Positions 1 through 5,314 of a stretch of 5,501 nucleotides of DNA are shown one piece after another; within the stretch, counting starts at the first letter, position 1; every line of letters begins with the position of its first letter. The stretch spans positions 1 through 5,501 of the forward strand of contig JALONY010000137.1 of the NCBI GenBank assembly GCA_025454715.1. The letters are read 5' to 3'. Position numbers and translations under genes: made by a program. The notes under the pieces were generated by a model. The model saw only the letters and a list, made by a program, of their open reading frames with translations. It ran no database searches and was not told the origin of the DNA. This DNA comes from Anaerolineae bacterium. Its GTDB lineage: Bacteria; Chloroflexota; Anaerolineae; Aggregatilineales; Phototrophicaceae.

Positions 1-489
1 TTCCAGCGCCATACAGCGCGCCACCTCGGGGTAGGCGAGGTCGTGCCCCAACATCACCCCGATGGTGCCGATTTCGGTCTCGGAGACCGGCATCTTGAAC
101 CCCTCGCGGAACACCATGCGCTCCTCGCCGCGCAAGTGCAGCTTGTTGTAGACTTCGACGAGGTCGCCATCGGGGCCAATCAAGACGGCGGAGTTGTACA
201 GCACGCTCTCGACGCGCTCCTTGGTCACCATCCCGAACGCGACATACACCCCGAAGTCCGAGGCGCGTTGCGACAGCACATTGACCACCATGCCGGGCAC
301 GCGCTGCGCCAGCTCGGGGTAGCGCACGCCCAGCTCACTGCCGCTGGTGATCATCTCGGGGAAGGCGATGATGTCCACGCGCTGGTTGGCGGCAATGGTC
401 GTGACCAGCTCGGTCATCTTGTTCAGGTTGGCTTCTAGGTCGCCGACCACCGGCTTCATCTGCACGGCGGCAATCGTGATTTCACGCAT
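1..489 (-). CDS. Nitrilase-superfamily (carbon-nitrogen hydrolase) protein, C-terminus outside window; catalytic Cys replaced by Gly
   Basis: The first 163 residues are visible, from ATG at 489-487, and the frame is open to the window edge. Seen: it begins MREITIAAVQMKPVVGD, the usual first strand of the CN-hydrolase fold. The first catalytic Glu is E45 in AFPEM and the catalytic Lys is K116 in YNKLHL. A second Glu candidate is E122 or E123. The nucleophile-elbow motif of the family (GVMICYDxxFPE) reads GVMLGHDLAYPEVAR at residues 144-158, so Gly148 (GGG, 46-48) occupies the Cys position. It lies 32 residues after the Lys, the same spacing as in aliphatic amidases (K134/C166). Family members hydrolyse nitriles, amides or N-carbamoyl compounds in the cytoplasm through this Cys, so hydrolase activity by the known mechanism is unlikely unless another residue substitutes. 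The Shine-Dalgarno is weak (GAAGAGAGAG about 8 nt upstream). It appears to be transcribed separately, after a hairpin behind the upstream gene. The family is secure; the substrate is unknown. Confidence 0.88.
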   Translation of the reverse strand, partial: MREITIAAVQMKPVVGDLEANLNKMTELVTTIAANQRVDIIAFPEMITSGSELGVRYPELAQRVPGMVVNVLSQRASDFGVYVAFGMVTKERVESVLYNSAVLIGPDGDLVEVYNKLHLRGEERMVFREGFKMPVSETEIGTIGVMLGHDLAYPEVARCMALE

Positions 490-525
490 GGGTAAGCTCT
501 CTCTTCTGGTCGCATTTCCAGAACG

Positions 526-531
526 ATTGTA
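526..531 (-). promoter_or_regulatory. Possible -10 element (TACAAT) of the nitrilase-like gene
   Basis: The minus strand reads TTGTACAATC here, 36 nt before the ATG at 489 and just after the hairpin that follows the upstream gene. TACAAT differs from the sigma-70 -10 consensus by one base. No good -35 box is visible at 17 nt. The same TACAAT(C) occurs at a similar distance before another minus-strand gene (2660-2665). The placement supports a promoter, but the call is inferential. Confidence 0.35.
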
Positions 532-548
532 CAAGATTTTGGAGGGTT

Positions 549-574
549 GCGGGCGGGGCAACTCCCCCACCCGC
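549..574 (-). terminator. GC-rich hairpin behind the repeat-protein gene, probable terminator
   Basis: On the minus strand the arm GCGGGTGGGG pairs with CCCCGCCCGC around a 6-nt loop, a 10-bp stem with one G-T wobble. It begins 8 nt after the stop of the gene that ends at 583. There is no strong T-run after it (AACCCTCCAAAATCTT follows), so it may be a weak terminator or a transcript-stabilising hairpin. It separates that gene from the nitrilase-like gene. Confidence 0.5.
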
Positions 575-582
575 AGGGTGTT

Positions 583-1647
583 TTACGAGCCTTCGCACCA
601 GTCCGCCAAGCAGGTCGGGGCGGGCGAGACGGTGGTCAGGTTGGGCAGGCCGCGAAACTGCTCATCGGTCAGGGTGGTGTTTTGATACTCGACGTAGACC
701 TGAAAATCGGGGCCACTGACCAACGTCATGTTGGAGAACTGCGCGTAACTGCGCGCAATCACCTGAATCGGGGTGCCGCGTGGGATGACCCCGACCTTGA
801 TTTGTGCGCTCGGGTCGAGGAAGGCCACGGCCACCTCGCCGTCGATTTGGTACTCCGACAGCACCGTCAGGCTGGGGTTGAACAAGCCGGCGTCGAGGGC
901 AGAGGCGAGGATGCGCGTCTCGACGAAACGGGTGGCGGCGACCTCGGCGTTATAGCAAAAATTCGGGTCGTTGGCGGGCACTTCCAACACGAACAAGCCC
1001 CCGCGCTGGAGGAGCGCAATCAGGGTTTGGGTGCTGCGGTTACAACGGAAGAGCGGGTCGGCACTGCGCCAGCCGTCAGGGCGGGTGGCGGGGCCAAAGA
1101 ACAGGTCAGCCATCAGCTCGAGGTCGTGACGGGTGTCGCGGGCGATGGCCAGCGGGGTGCTCCCGACCGCCCCAAACCACCCCGACGGGCGGTTGGCCGC
1201 ATCGACGAGGCCGCCATACAACAGTTCGAGGTCGAGCCGGACGAGCAAGCCGAGTTGAGGGTTGGTGAAGTCGGTGCTGCCCGACCAACCTTCAGGGCGT
1301 TGCGCGATTCCCAATTGTTGGTCGGCCAGCAACTCGAGGTCGGCGCGCACGTCCAACAAAATGCGCGCATCGGGGCTGATGACCGGCGTGGGGGTGAGCG
1401 AGGGGGTGGGGGTGGGTGGCTCTGGCGTGGCCTCGGGGTTGAACGGGGTGGGGGTGGGTAAGAATTGCCCTTGCGCTTGCGCGGTCACGGTGGCGTAAAT
1501 CGCGGTCAGGGTGGCGATTTCGGGCGACACGGTGGACTCGGGCTGATAGGCCATCTCGATGCGCGGCTGGCTCAGGGCGGTCAAGAGCGGCAACGCGAAC
1601 AACACCAAAAACCCGAGTCCTCGGGTCAACCCTCTGCGGGACATCAT
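583..1647 (-). CDS. Secreted or membrane-anchored Pro/Thr-linker protein with three 36-residue RPxGW repeats
   Basis: A 354-residue protein; I do not recognise a named family. Seen: MMSRRGLTRG followed by a hydrophobic stretch at about 10-26, read as a signal peptide or N-terminal anchor. An Ala/Thr-rich stalk follows (about 40-60), then a Pro/Thr linker with TPTP runs (about 64-88). Next come three repeats in exact 36-residue register. DLELL (third copy DLELM) is at 103, 139 and 175, and RPxGW is at 117-121, 153-157 and 189-193. A decayed fourth copy (LIALL) may sit near 210-214. The C-terminal region (about 199-354) holds all four cysteines (202, 231, 346, 351), suggesting disulphides outside the cytoplasm. 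ATG at 1647 is chosen because GAGGAGA lies 9 nt upstream; a GTG six codons earlier (1665) is possible but overlaps that ribosome binding site. The gene lies 32 nt after the nucleotidyltransferase-like gene, probably in one operon. The function is unknown; the repeats could mediate binding. Confidence 0.85.
   Translation of the reverse strand: MMSRRGLTRGLGFLVLFALPLLTALSQPRIEMAYQPESTVSPEIATLTAIYATVTAQAQGQFLPTPTPFNPEATPEPPTPTPSLTPTPVISPDARILLDVRADLELLADQQLGIAQRPEGWSGSTDFTNPQLGLLVRLDLELLYGGLVDAANRPSGWFGAVGSTPLAIARDTRHDLELMADLFFGPATRPDGWRSADPLFRCNRSTQTLIALLQRGGLFVLEVPANDPNFCYNAEVAATRFVETRILASALDAGLFNPSLTVLSEYQIDGEVAVAFLDPSAQIKVGVIPRGTPIQVIARSYAQFSNMTLVSGPDFQVYVEYQNTTLTDEQFRGLPNLTTVSPAPTCLADWCEGS
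1390..1416 (+). repeat. G-tract run with four-tract quadruplex pattern inside the Pro/Thr linker coding region
   Basis: The plus strand has four G-tracts (1390-1394, 1402-1406, 1408-1412, 1414-1416) separated by loops of 7, 1 and 1 nt. This satisfies the usual intramolecular quadruplex pattern. It is on the template strand of the minus-strand gene and results from repeated Pro/Thr codons. A second cluster with three tracts lies at 1445-1458. It may simply be a by-product of linker coding. Confidence 0.6.
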
Positions 1648-1656
1648 GCGATACGT

Positions 1657-1663
1657 TCTCCTC
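1657..1663 (-). promoter_or_regulatory. Ribosome binding site that sets the start of the repeat-protein gene
   Basis: GAGGAGA on the minus strand, 9 nt before the ATG at 1647. It argues against the in-frame GTG at 1665, which lies at the 5' edge of this motif. Confidence 0.65.
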
Positions 1664-1679
1664 ACAAGCGTGCGTTTCG

Positions 1680-2618
1680 TCAGTCCGCCGCGCTGGCGGC
1701 ACTGTCTTCCGATAAACCATACGCCCGCAAACGGGCGTGATATTGCGCGATGACGCCGGTACCGTGGTCGTCGAAATGACCTTTGACCTGCGTTGCATCG
1801 ATTTGCGCGGCAGACGCGGCGCGTTGCGCGGCCTCGGCGGCGAAGCGGCGGCCTTTGCGCGTTTGCTCCCAGCGCTCCAGCCAGTCGCCCAGCCCACCCC
1901 CCAACACGCCTTCCAGCACCCGCTTGACCATGCGCCCCAGCCCGCCCAGCGCGTGGGCTCCCCCGCGCTCATAAGCGGTGTGGGCGTTGGGCAGGTGCGC
2001 GTGAGTCCACGGGTTGGCCGCCCGAAAACGCGCATACAGGCCGCTCTCGTCGCTGAGCGGCACGGCCTGCGCGATTTCATGGGCGATGTACACGTCTTGG
2101 CGGCGTTGCGCCAAAGCGTCGGGCGAGAGCACGAAGTTGGGGCAGATTGGCCAGCCCCACACCCGCGACACCCGCACCACCCCGACAATCAGCAAGCGCG
2201 CCAGCCACACCCGCCCGGGCGCGGTGACGATGAAATAGTCGAAATCGTCGCGACCGTGTGAGGGGTTGTGCATGGCGAGGGCACCCGTGAGCGCCACCAT
2301 CCGCACGAACGGCACCCGCGCCAACAGTTTACCCGCCGCCGCCGCTTTCGGCCACAGCGCGTTGGTCAAGCGGTGGCGCTCCGCACGCACCCCCAGCAGG
2401 TGCTCGCGCCCGTGCAAGACGACGTAATCGCCCTGCATGACCAAGACCCCGCGCAACCCGACCGACTCGCTCAGGGCGCGTTCGACCACCCCGCGCTCGA
2501 CCGGCGTGGCGGACATCAAAAAATGGTGTAGCTCGGTGCGGGTCAGGGCGAAATCGAATACGTCGGCATACAAAACGGTACGTAAGATGGCGATATCGAG
2601 GGCAGTACGGCGGGTCAC
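1680..2618 (-). CDS. Nucleotidyltransferase-fold protein with N-terminal winged-helix-like segment, uncharacterised
   Basis: A 312-residue protein from GTG at 2618. Seen: residues 10-36 (ILRTVLYADVFDFALTRTEL and on) look like the first helices of a small winged-helix domain. The central motif, around 105-141, is VRMVALTGALAMHN, then DDFDYFIVT and APGRVWLAR. This matches the nucleotidyltransferase pattern of a Gly-(Ser/Ala) turn (G112-A113) followed by Asp-x-Asp (D125, D127), which would bind the metal ions and NTP. A GA replaces the commoner GS, and I cannot place a third carboxylate. Downstream segments CPNFVLS (159-165), AHEIAQAVPL (179-188) and NPWTHAHLPN (202-211) resemble a conserved bacterial family known to me only as nucleotidyltransferase-like. 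There is no signal peptide. The substrate, protein, RNA or small molecule, is unknown. GTG is chosen because AAAGG lies about 9 nt upstream and the frame above it looks non-coding. The secreted repeat protein follows 32 nt downstream. Confidence 0.82.
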   Translation of the reverse strand: MTRRTALDIAILRTVLYADVFDFALTRTELHHFLMSATPVERGVVERALSESVGLRGVLVMQGDYVVLHGREHLLGVRAERHRLTNALWPKAAAAGKLLARVPFVRMVALTGALAMHNPSHGRDDFDYFIVTAPGRVWLARLLIVGVVRVSRVWGWPICPNFVLSPDALAQRRQDVYIAHEIAQAVPLSDESGLYARFRAANPWTHAHLPNAHTAYERGGAHALGGLGRMVKRVLEGVLGGGLGDWLERWEQTRKGRRFAAEAAQRAASAAQIDATQVKGHFDDHGTGVIAQYHARLRAYGLSEDSAASAAD

Positions 2619-2659
2619 AGGGCGGCCTTTCTCGTCCCGTCGGGCGTGCAGTCCTGCGG

Positions 2660-2665
2660 ATTGTA
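2660..2665 (-). promoter_or_regulatory. Possible -10 element (TACAAT) of the nucleotidyltransferase-like gene, inside a 12-bp palindrome
   Basis: The minus-strand TACAAT ends 41 nt before the GTG start at 2618. It lies in the perfect palindrome GATTGTACAATC (2659-2670), so the plus strand carries the same hexamer at 2664-2669, facing the divergent tryptophan dioxygenase gene. It could be a promoter, a dimeric operator, or both. No -35 box matches well. Confidence 0.35.
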
Positions 2666-2694
2666 CAATCAAACCGCGTTTTTGGCGCGTAGGG

Positions 2695-2700
2695 TATGAT
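2695..2700 (+). promoter_or_regulatory. Possible -10 element (TATGAT) of the tryptophan dioxygenase gene
   Basis: TATGAT is one base from the -10 consensus and lies 52 nt before the ATG at 2753, in the divergent intergenic region. No convincing -35 box is seen upstream, so this is a weak call. Confidence 0.3.
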
Positions 2701-2752
2701 AGGCCGCACCCCGAAAATCGTCCTTTTTGCCCCCTGAAAGGTTTGTTTGACG

Positions 2753-3571
2753 ATGGCCGACGACACCCCCAAGCTCGATTTCTCGAACGATATGAGCTAC
2801 GGCGATTATCTGGCGCTCGACACCCTGCTGAGCGCCCAGCGCCCACTGTCCGACCACCACGACGAGATGCTGTTCATCATCCAGCACCAGACCAGCGAGT
2901 TGTGGATGCGCCTGATGTTGCATGAGCTGACCGCCGCCCGCCGACAATTGATGTCCGACGACCTGCCGCCCGCCTTCAAGATGATGGCGCGGGTCAGCCG
3001 CATCATGGAGCAATTGGTGCGCGCATGGGATGTGCTGGCCACCCTGACGCCCAGCGAGTACAGCCAGTTTCGCGGGATGCTGGGGCACAGCAGCGGCTTT
3101 CAATCGCACCAGTACCGCATGATTGAGTTCATCCTCGGCGCCAAGCACCCCAACGCGCTCAAGCCGTTCGCGCACAAGCCGGAGCTTCACGCGCCGCTGT
3201 TGGCCGAGTATCAACGGGCGTCGCTGTACGACGAGGCCAACCGTTTGCTGGCGCGGCGCGGCTTCGCCATCGACGCGGGCGTGGCCGAGCGCGATTTTTC
3301 GGGGCGGCACACGCTCAATGCCAGCGTCGAGGCGGCATGGCTGACGGTTTACCGTGACCCCGAACAGTATTGGGAATTGTACGAATTGGCCGAGGAGTTG
3401 GTCGATTTGGAGGATTCGTTCCGCCAATGGCGCTTCCGCCACATCACCACGGTCGAGCGGGTGATTGGGTTCAAGCGCGGCACGGGCGGCTCATCGGGCG
3501 TGGCCTATCTCAAGGCGGTGCTGGAGCACGAGCTGTTCCCCGAGCTGTGGAAATTGCGGACGAACTTGTAA
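2753..3571 (+). CDS. kynA: Tryptophan 2,3-dioxygenase
   Basis: A haem enzyme that opens the indole ring of L-tryptophan with O2 to give N-formylkynurenine, the first step of the kynurenine pathway, in the cytoplasm as a homotetramer. The protein has 272 residues from ATG, about the usual bacterial length. Seen, in numbering from this ATG: the N-terminal signature [16 protein letters not shown] (14-29), and [19 protein letters not shown] (41-59) with the distal-pocket His45 and Phe41. [16 protein letters not shown] (114-129) contains Arg122, the likely substrate-carboxylate contact. [20 protein letters not shown] (226-245) contains His230 as proximal haem ligand and Thr244 in the GTGG loop, at the same 14-residue spacing as in the Xanthomonas enzyme. 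All key residues are present. A TTG at 2747 is an alternative start: GAAAGG lies 6 nt before it but 12 nt before the ATG. No kynurenine formamidase or kynureninase gene adjoins it. Confidence 0.96.
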   Translation: MADDTPKLDFSNDMSYGDYLALDTLLSAQRPLSDHHDEMLFIIQHQTSELWMRLMLHELTAARRQLMSDDLPPAFKMMARVSRIMEQLVRAWDVLATLTPSEYSQFRGMLGHSSGFQSHQYRMIEFILGAKHPNALKPFAHKPELHAPLLAEYQRASLYDEANRLLARRGFAIDAGVAERDFSGRHTLNASVEAAWLTVYRDPEQYWELYELAEELVDLEDSFRQWRFRHITTVERVIGFKRGTGGSSGVAYLKAVLEHELFPELWKLRTNL

Positions 3572-3590
3572 CACCCCCCCACACACAAAA

Positions 3591-3619
3591 ACGGCGGGCG
3601 CGTGTGCCGCGCCCGCCGT
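3591..3619. terminator. Perfect 12-bp hairpin terminator between convergent genes
   Basis: ACGGCGGGCGCG pairs perfectly with CGCGCCCGCCGT around the 5-nt loop TGTGC. On the minus strand the stem runs into a TTTTT tract (3587-3591), a good intrinsic terminator for the toast-rack gene that stops at 3630. On the plus strand it lies 19 nt after the tryptophan dioxygenase stop but is followed by CGGGGGGAATTT, so it is weaker in that direction. It probably serves both genes. Confidence 0.8.
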
Positions 3620-3629
3620 CGGGGGGAAT

Positions 3630-4598
3630 TTAGACGTTGAAGGTCTCGCCGTCGCCATCGGCCTCGGCGTCTTCGTTCTTGCGCTTGGCCTTGCGCTTCT
3701 GCTCCGCCTCGGCCTCCTCGCTACCGTAGCGCACGCGCACCGGCCCCATGCCGCCCTCGACGTACAACGTCACGCGGCGGTCGGCGAGGTCGTAGTCCTC
3801 GCTCTGGAACAGGTCATCCTTCACGCGGCGCAGGCCGTTGGGCAGTTGCGTGCCGCCCATCCCGCTCTCCTTCTTGACCTGAAGCGCGGTGCCCTCCGGC
3901 AAGGTAATCGTGACCGGCCCCATGCCGCCCTCGACCGACAGGGTCAGGCTGGCGTCCTCGGGGATGACCACCGACAACGGGCCCACGCCGCCCTCGACCT
4001 TGATTTTGCTCGGGTTCTCGGCAGGCAGGTGCACCTTCAAGGGGCCGACGCCGCCCTCGATATAGGTCTTATAGCCATCGAGGCTCTCCGGCAGGTGCGC
4101 CGTCATCGGCCCCACCCCACCATCGACCTTGAGCTGGGTCAGGTTCAGGCCGCGCAAATCCAGCGCCGCCTCGCCCACGCCGGTCTCGACCGACAAATTG
4201 ACCGGCACTTCCGGGCTAATCTCGACCTCGGTAAACAGGTTGGCGCGCTTGGTCAGGCCACCCAGCAGGCCGCGCAACCCGCTCAGCGAGGCTTGCGGCT
4301 CCATCCGCACCACCGTCTCGTCCTCGCGGCGGCTGACCACGAAGTCGAACTTGCCGACGTAGCGCGACTCGACCGTAATCAGCTTGCCCGGCAGGTCGAG
4401 CTTGCCCACCACGAAGCGCCCGAGCGGGGCTTCCAGCTTGATTTTGGCGGTTTGGGTATCGCCGAGGTCGGCGTCATAGGTCGCCTCACGCGGGTCTTCC
4501 GACACCCCGCCCAACGCCTTGCCGATTTGGTCGGCGATGTTTTCGAAGCTGAACGAGAACTCGACTTTGCCGTCACGCTTGGCTTTTTCGTCCGTCAT
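3630..4598 (-). CDS. Toast-rack (LiaF/DUF2154-like) beta-repeat protein, cytoplasmic-looking
   Basis: A 322-residue protein from ATG at 4598. Seen: no signal peptide or membrane helix. The N-terminal part (11-32, KVEFSFSF onward) holds an amphipathic segment ENIADQIGKALGG. A beta-rich region follows. Then come seven turns of a repeat centred on G-G-(V/M)-G-P: TGVGEAALDL at 139-148, and later copies near 160, 182, 203, 224, 245 (SGMGG, degenerate) and 282. Spacing is 21-22 residues, except the last at 37. Each glycine turn is followed by a strand ending in a LP or IP dipeptide, as expected for a single-stranded beta-solenoid or rack. The tail (about 293-322) is highly charged, rich in Glu, Lys and Arg. 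The TGVGEAxLDL motif is typical of toast-rack domains found in LiaF and related envelope-stress proteins. The biochemical role is not known. ATG at 4598 is preferred over 4607 because AAAAGGA lies 8 nt upstream of 4598 and abuts 4607. It is convergent with kynA and shares a terminator with it. Confidence 0.85.
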   Translation of the reverse strand: MTDEKAKRDGKVEFSFSFENIADQIGKALGGVSEDPREATYDADLGDTQTAKIKLEAPLGRFVVGKLDLPGKLITVESRYVGKFDFVVSRREDETVVRMEPQASLSGLRGLLGGLTKRANLFTEVEISPEVPVNLSVETGVGEAALDLRGLNLTQLKVDGGVGPMTAHLPESLDGYKTYIEGGVGPLKVHLPAENPSKIKVEGGVGPLSVVIPEDASLTLSVEGGMGPVTITLPEGTALQVKKESGMGGTQLPNGLRRVKDDLFQSEDYDLADRRVTLYVEGGMGPVRVRYGSEEAEAEQKRKAKRKNEDAEADGDGETFNV

Positions 4599-4606
4599 GA
4601 GGTTCA

Positions 4607-4613
4607 TCCTTTT
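4607..4613 (-). promoter_or_regulatory. Ribosome binding site that sets the start of the toast-rack gene
   Basis: AAAAGGA on the minus strand, 8 nt before the ATG at 4598. The in-frame ATG at 4607 overlaps this motif and would have no usable spacing. Confidence 0.6.
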
Positions 4614-4631
4614 GGCGCGGTGGCCACTGTT

Positions 4632-4647
4632 GATTGTCCGATTGTCC
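4632..4647 (-). repeat. Tandem 8-bp repeat (GGACAATC twice), possible promoter or operator
   Basis: On the plus strand GATTGTCC occurs twice head to tail (4632-4639 and 4640-4647). On the minus strand each copy contains GACAAT, which would place -10-like hexamers 34 and 42 nt before the toast-rack start at 4598. The core ACAATC is shared with the elements before the two other minus-strand genes at 489 and 2618. It could be overlapping -10 boxes or a two-site operator. Confidence 0.4.
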
Positions 4648-4691
4648 TACTCTTATTACGCGCAGGGTAGCCAAAAGGTTGCGAGGTGTTC

Positions 4692-4697
4692 TATAGT
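4692..4697 (+). promoter_or_regulatory. Possible -10 element (TATAGT) of the SH3-like membrane protein gene
   Basis: TATAGT is one base from consensus and 41 nt before the ATG at 4739. No -35 box at a normal distance is evident. The 140-nt intergenic region (4599-4738) is divergent and must hold promoters for both flanking genes. Confidence 0.3.
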
Positions 4698-4738
4698 CCG
4701 TTTCAAGCGATAAACAACGAACGATAGGCAAACAGGCG

Positions 4739-5314
4739 ATGTCACGCGGCTCGATTACGCGCTATGGCTCGTCGGGCGGGTTGCCCGGCTGGTTGATTTT
4801 CTTGATTGCGGTGGCCATCGGGCTGGGCGCGTATTATACGTGGCTGGGGGTGCAAGATTACGTGCGGGCGGGCGGCTTGGGCGTCACCGAGGCCACCCAG
4901 CGCGCCGACCTCATCGCCAGCGCCACCCAAGAGCGTGCCGCGACCTTTACCGCGGTCGCGCCCGCGCTCATCACCTTGGCCGTGACCCCGACGCCGGTGC
5001 CGCCCTGCCAAGATTTCGCGGTGGCCGTCACCGTCGGCATCGTGCGTGACCGCCCCAGCACCAACGCCGCCATCCTCGAACAACTGCCGCAGGGCACCAC
5101 CGTCTGCGTGATTGCGCGCATCGGCGAGGACGGCGAGTGGTACGAGCTGGACATCAACCCGCGCACCCGCCGCCTCGACGCGGGCTACATGCGCCAAGAT
5201 TTGGTCGAGGCGCTCAACCCGACCCCGACCCCCTCGCGCACCGTCACCCGCCCCCCGACCGTCACGCCCGTGCCGTTCACCCCGACGCCGCCCGCGCCGC
5301 TTACTCGACCGTGA
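4739..5314 (+). CDS. Single-pass membrane protein with SH3-like extracytoplasmic domain and Pro/Thr tail
   Basis: A 191-residue protein from ATG at 4739, with a weak AGG about 6 nt upstream. Seen: a short N-terminal cytoplasmic stretch with Arg residues, one hydrophobic helix (about 16-37, [20 protein letters not shown]), and an Ala/Thr-rich stalk (about 50-82) ending in TPTPVPP. A compact beta-rich domain follows at about 90-158. Its pattern ([20 protein letters not shown], then [10 protein letters not shown], then GEWYELDI, then AGYMRQDLV) is that of bacterial SH3 domains: an R-x-x-P-S-x-x-A opening, a turn at the G-T pair, and Trp134. Cys90 and Cys123 could form a disulphide. The tail (160-191) is Pro/Thr-rich and ends the protein without another domain. 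Such domains usually bind cell-wall peptides or other envelope partners; the ligand here is unknown. The last 14 nt overlap the convergent glmS gene. Confidence 0.85.
   Translation: MSRGSITRYGSSGGLPGWLIFLIAVAIGLGAYYTWLGVQDYVRAGGLGVTEATQRADLIASATQERAATFTAVAPALITLAVTPTPVPPCQDFAVAVTVGIVRDRPSTNAAILEQLPQGTTVCVIARIGEDGEWYELDINPRTRRLDAGYMRQDLVEALNPTPTPSRTVTRPPTVTPVPFTPTPPAPLTRP

Noticed and set aside
1..489. A pseudogene call for the nitrilase-like gene because of the missing Cys
   Set aside because: The frame is open throughout the visible part, other family motifs are well kept, and there is no stop or frameshift. A substituted active site alone does not show decay.
547..1461. A 304-codon open frame on the plus strand opposite the repeat-protein gene
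   Set aside because: Low-complexity Gly/Arg/Val-rich translation. The minus strand has the signal peptide, linker and in-register repeats.
583..2618. A toxin-antitoxin (MNT/HEPN-type) system
   Set aside because: The partner of the nucleotidyltransferase-like protein is a 354-residue exported repeat protein, with no HEPN-like small helical protein or Rx4-6H motif nearby.
2619..2846. N-terminal extension of the nucleotidyltransferase-like gene up to 2846
   Set aside because: It would overlap the divergent kynA start, and its translation is Arg/Ser-rich without family features. GTG at 2618 has a ribosome binding site and begins just before the conserved helices.
2669..3442. A 257-codon open frame on the minus strand inside kynA
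   Set aside because: It is antisense to a gene with complete tryptophan dioxygenase motifs, and its translation looks non-coding.
3465..4670. A 401-codon open frame on the plus strand opposite the toast-rack gene
   Set aside because: It is a shadow produced by high GC. It also overlaps the end of kynA, its protein has no recognisable domain, and the minus strand has clear repeats, a ribosome binding site and a terminator.
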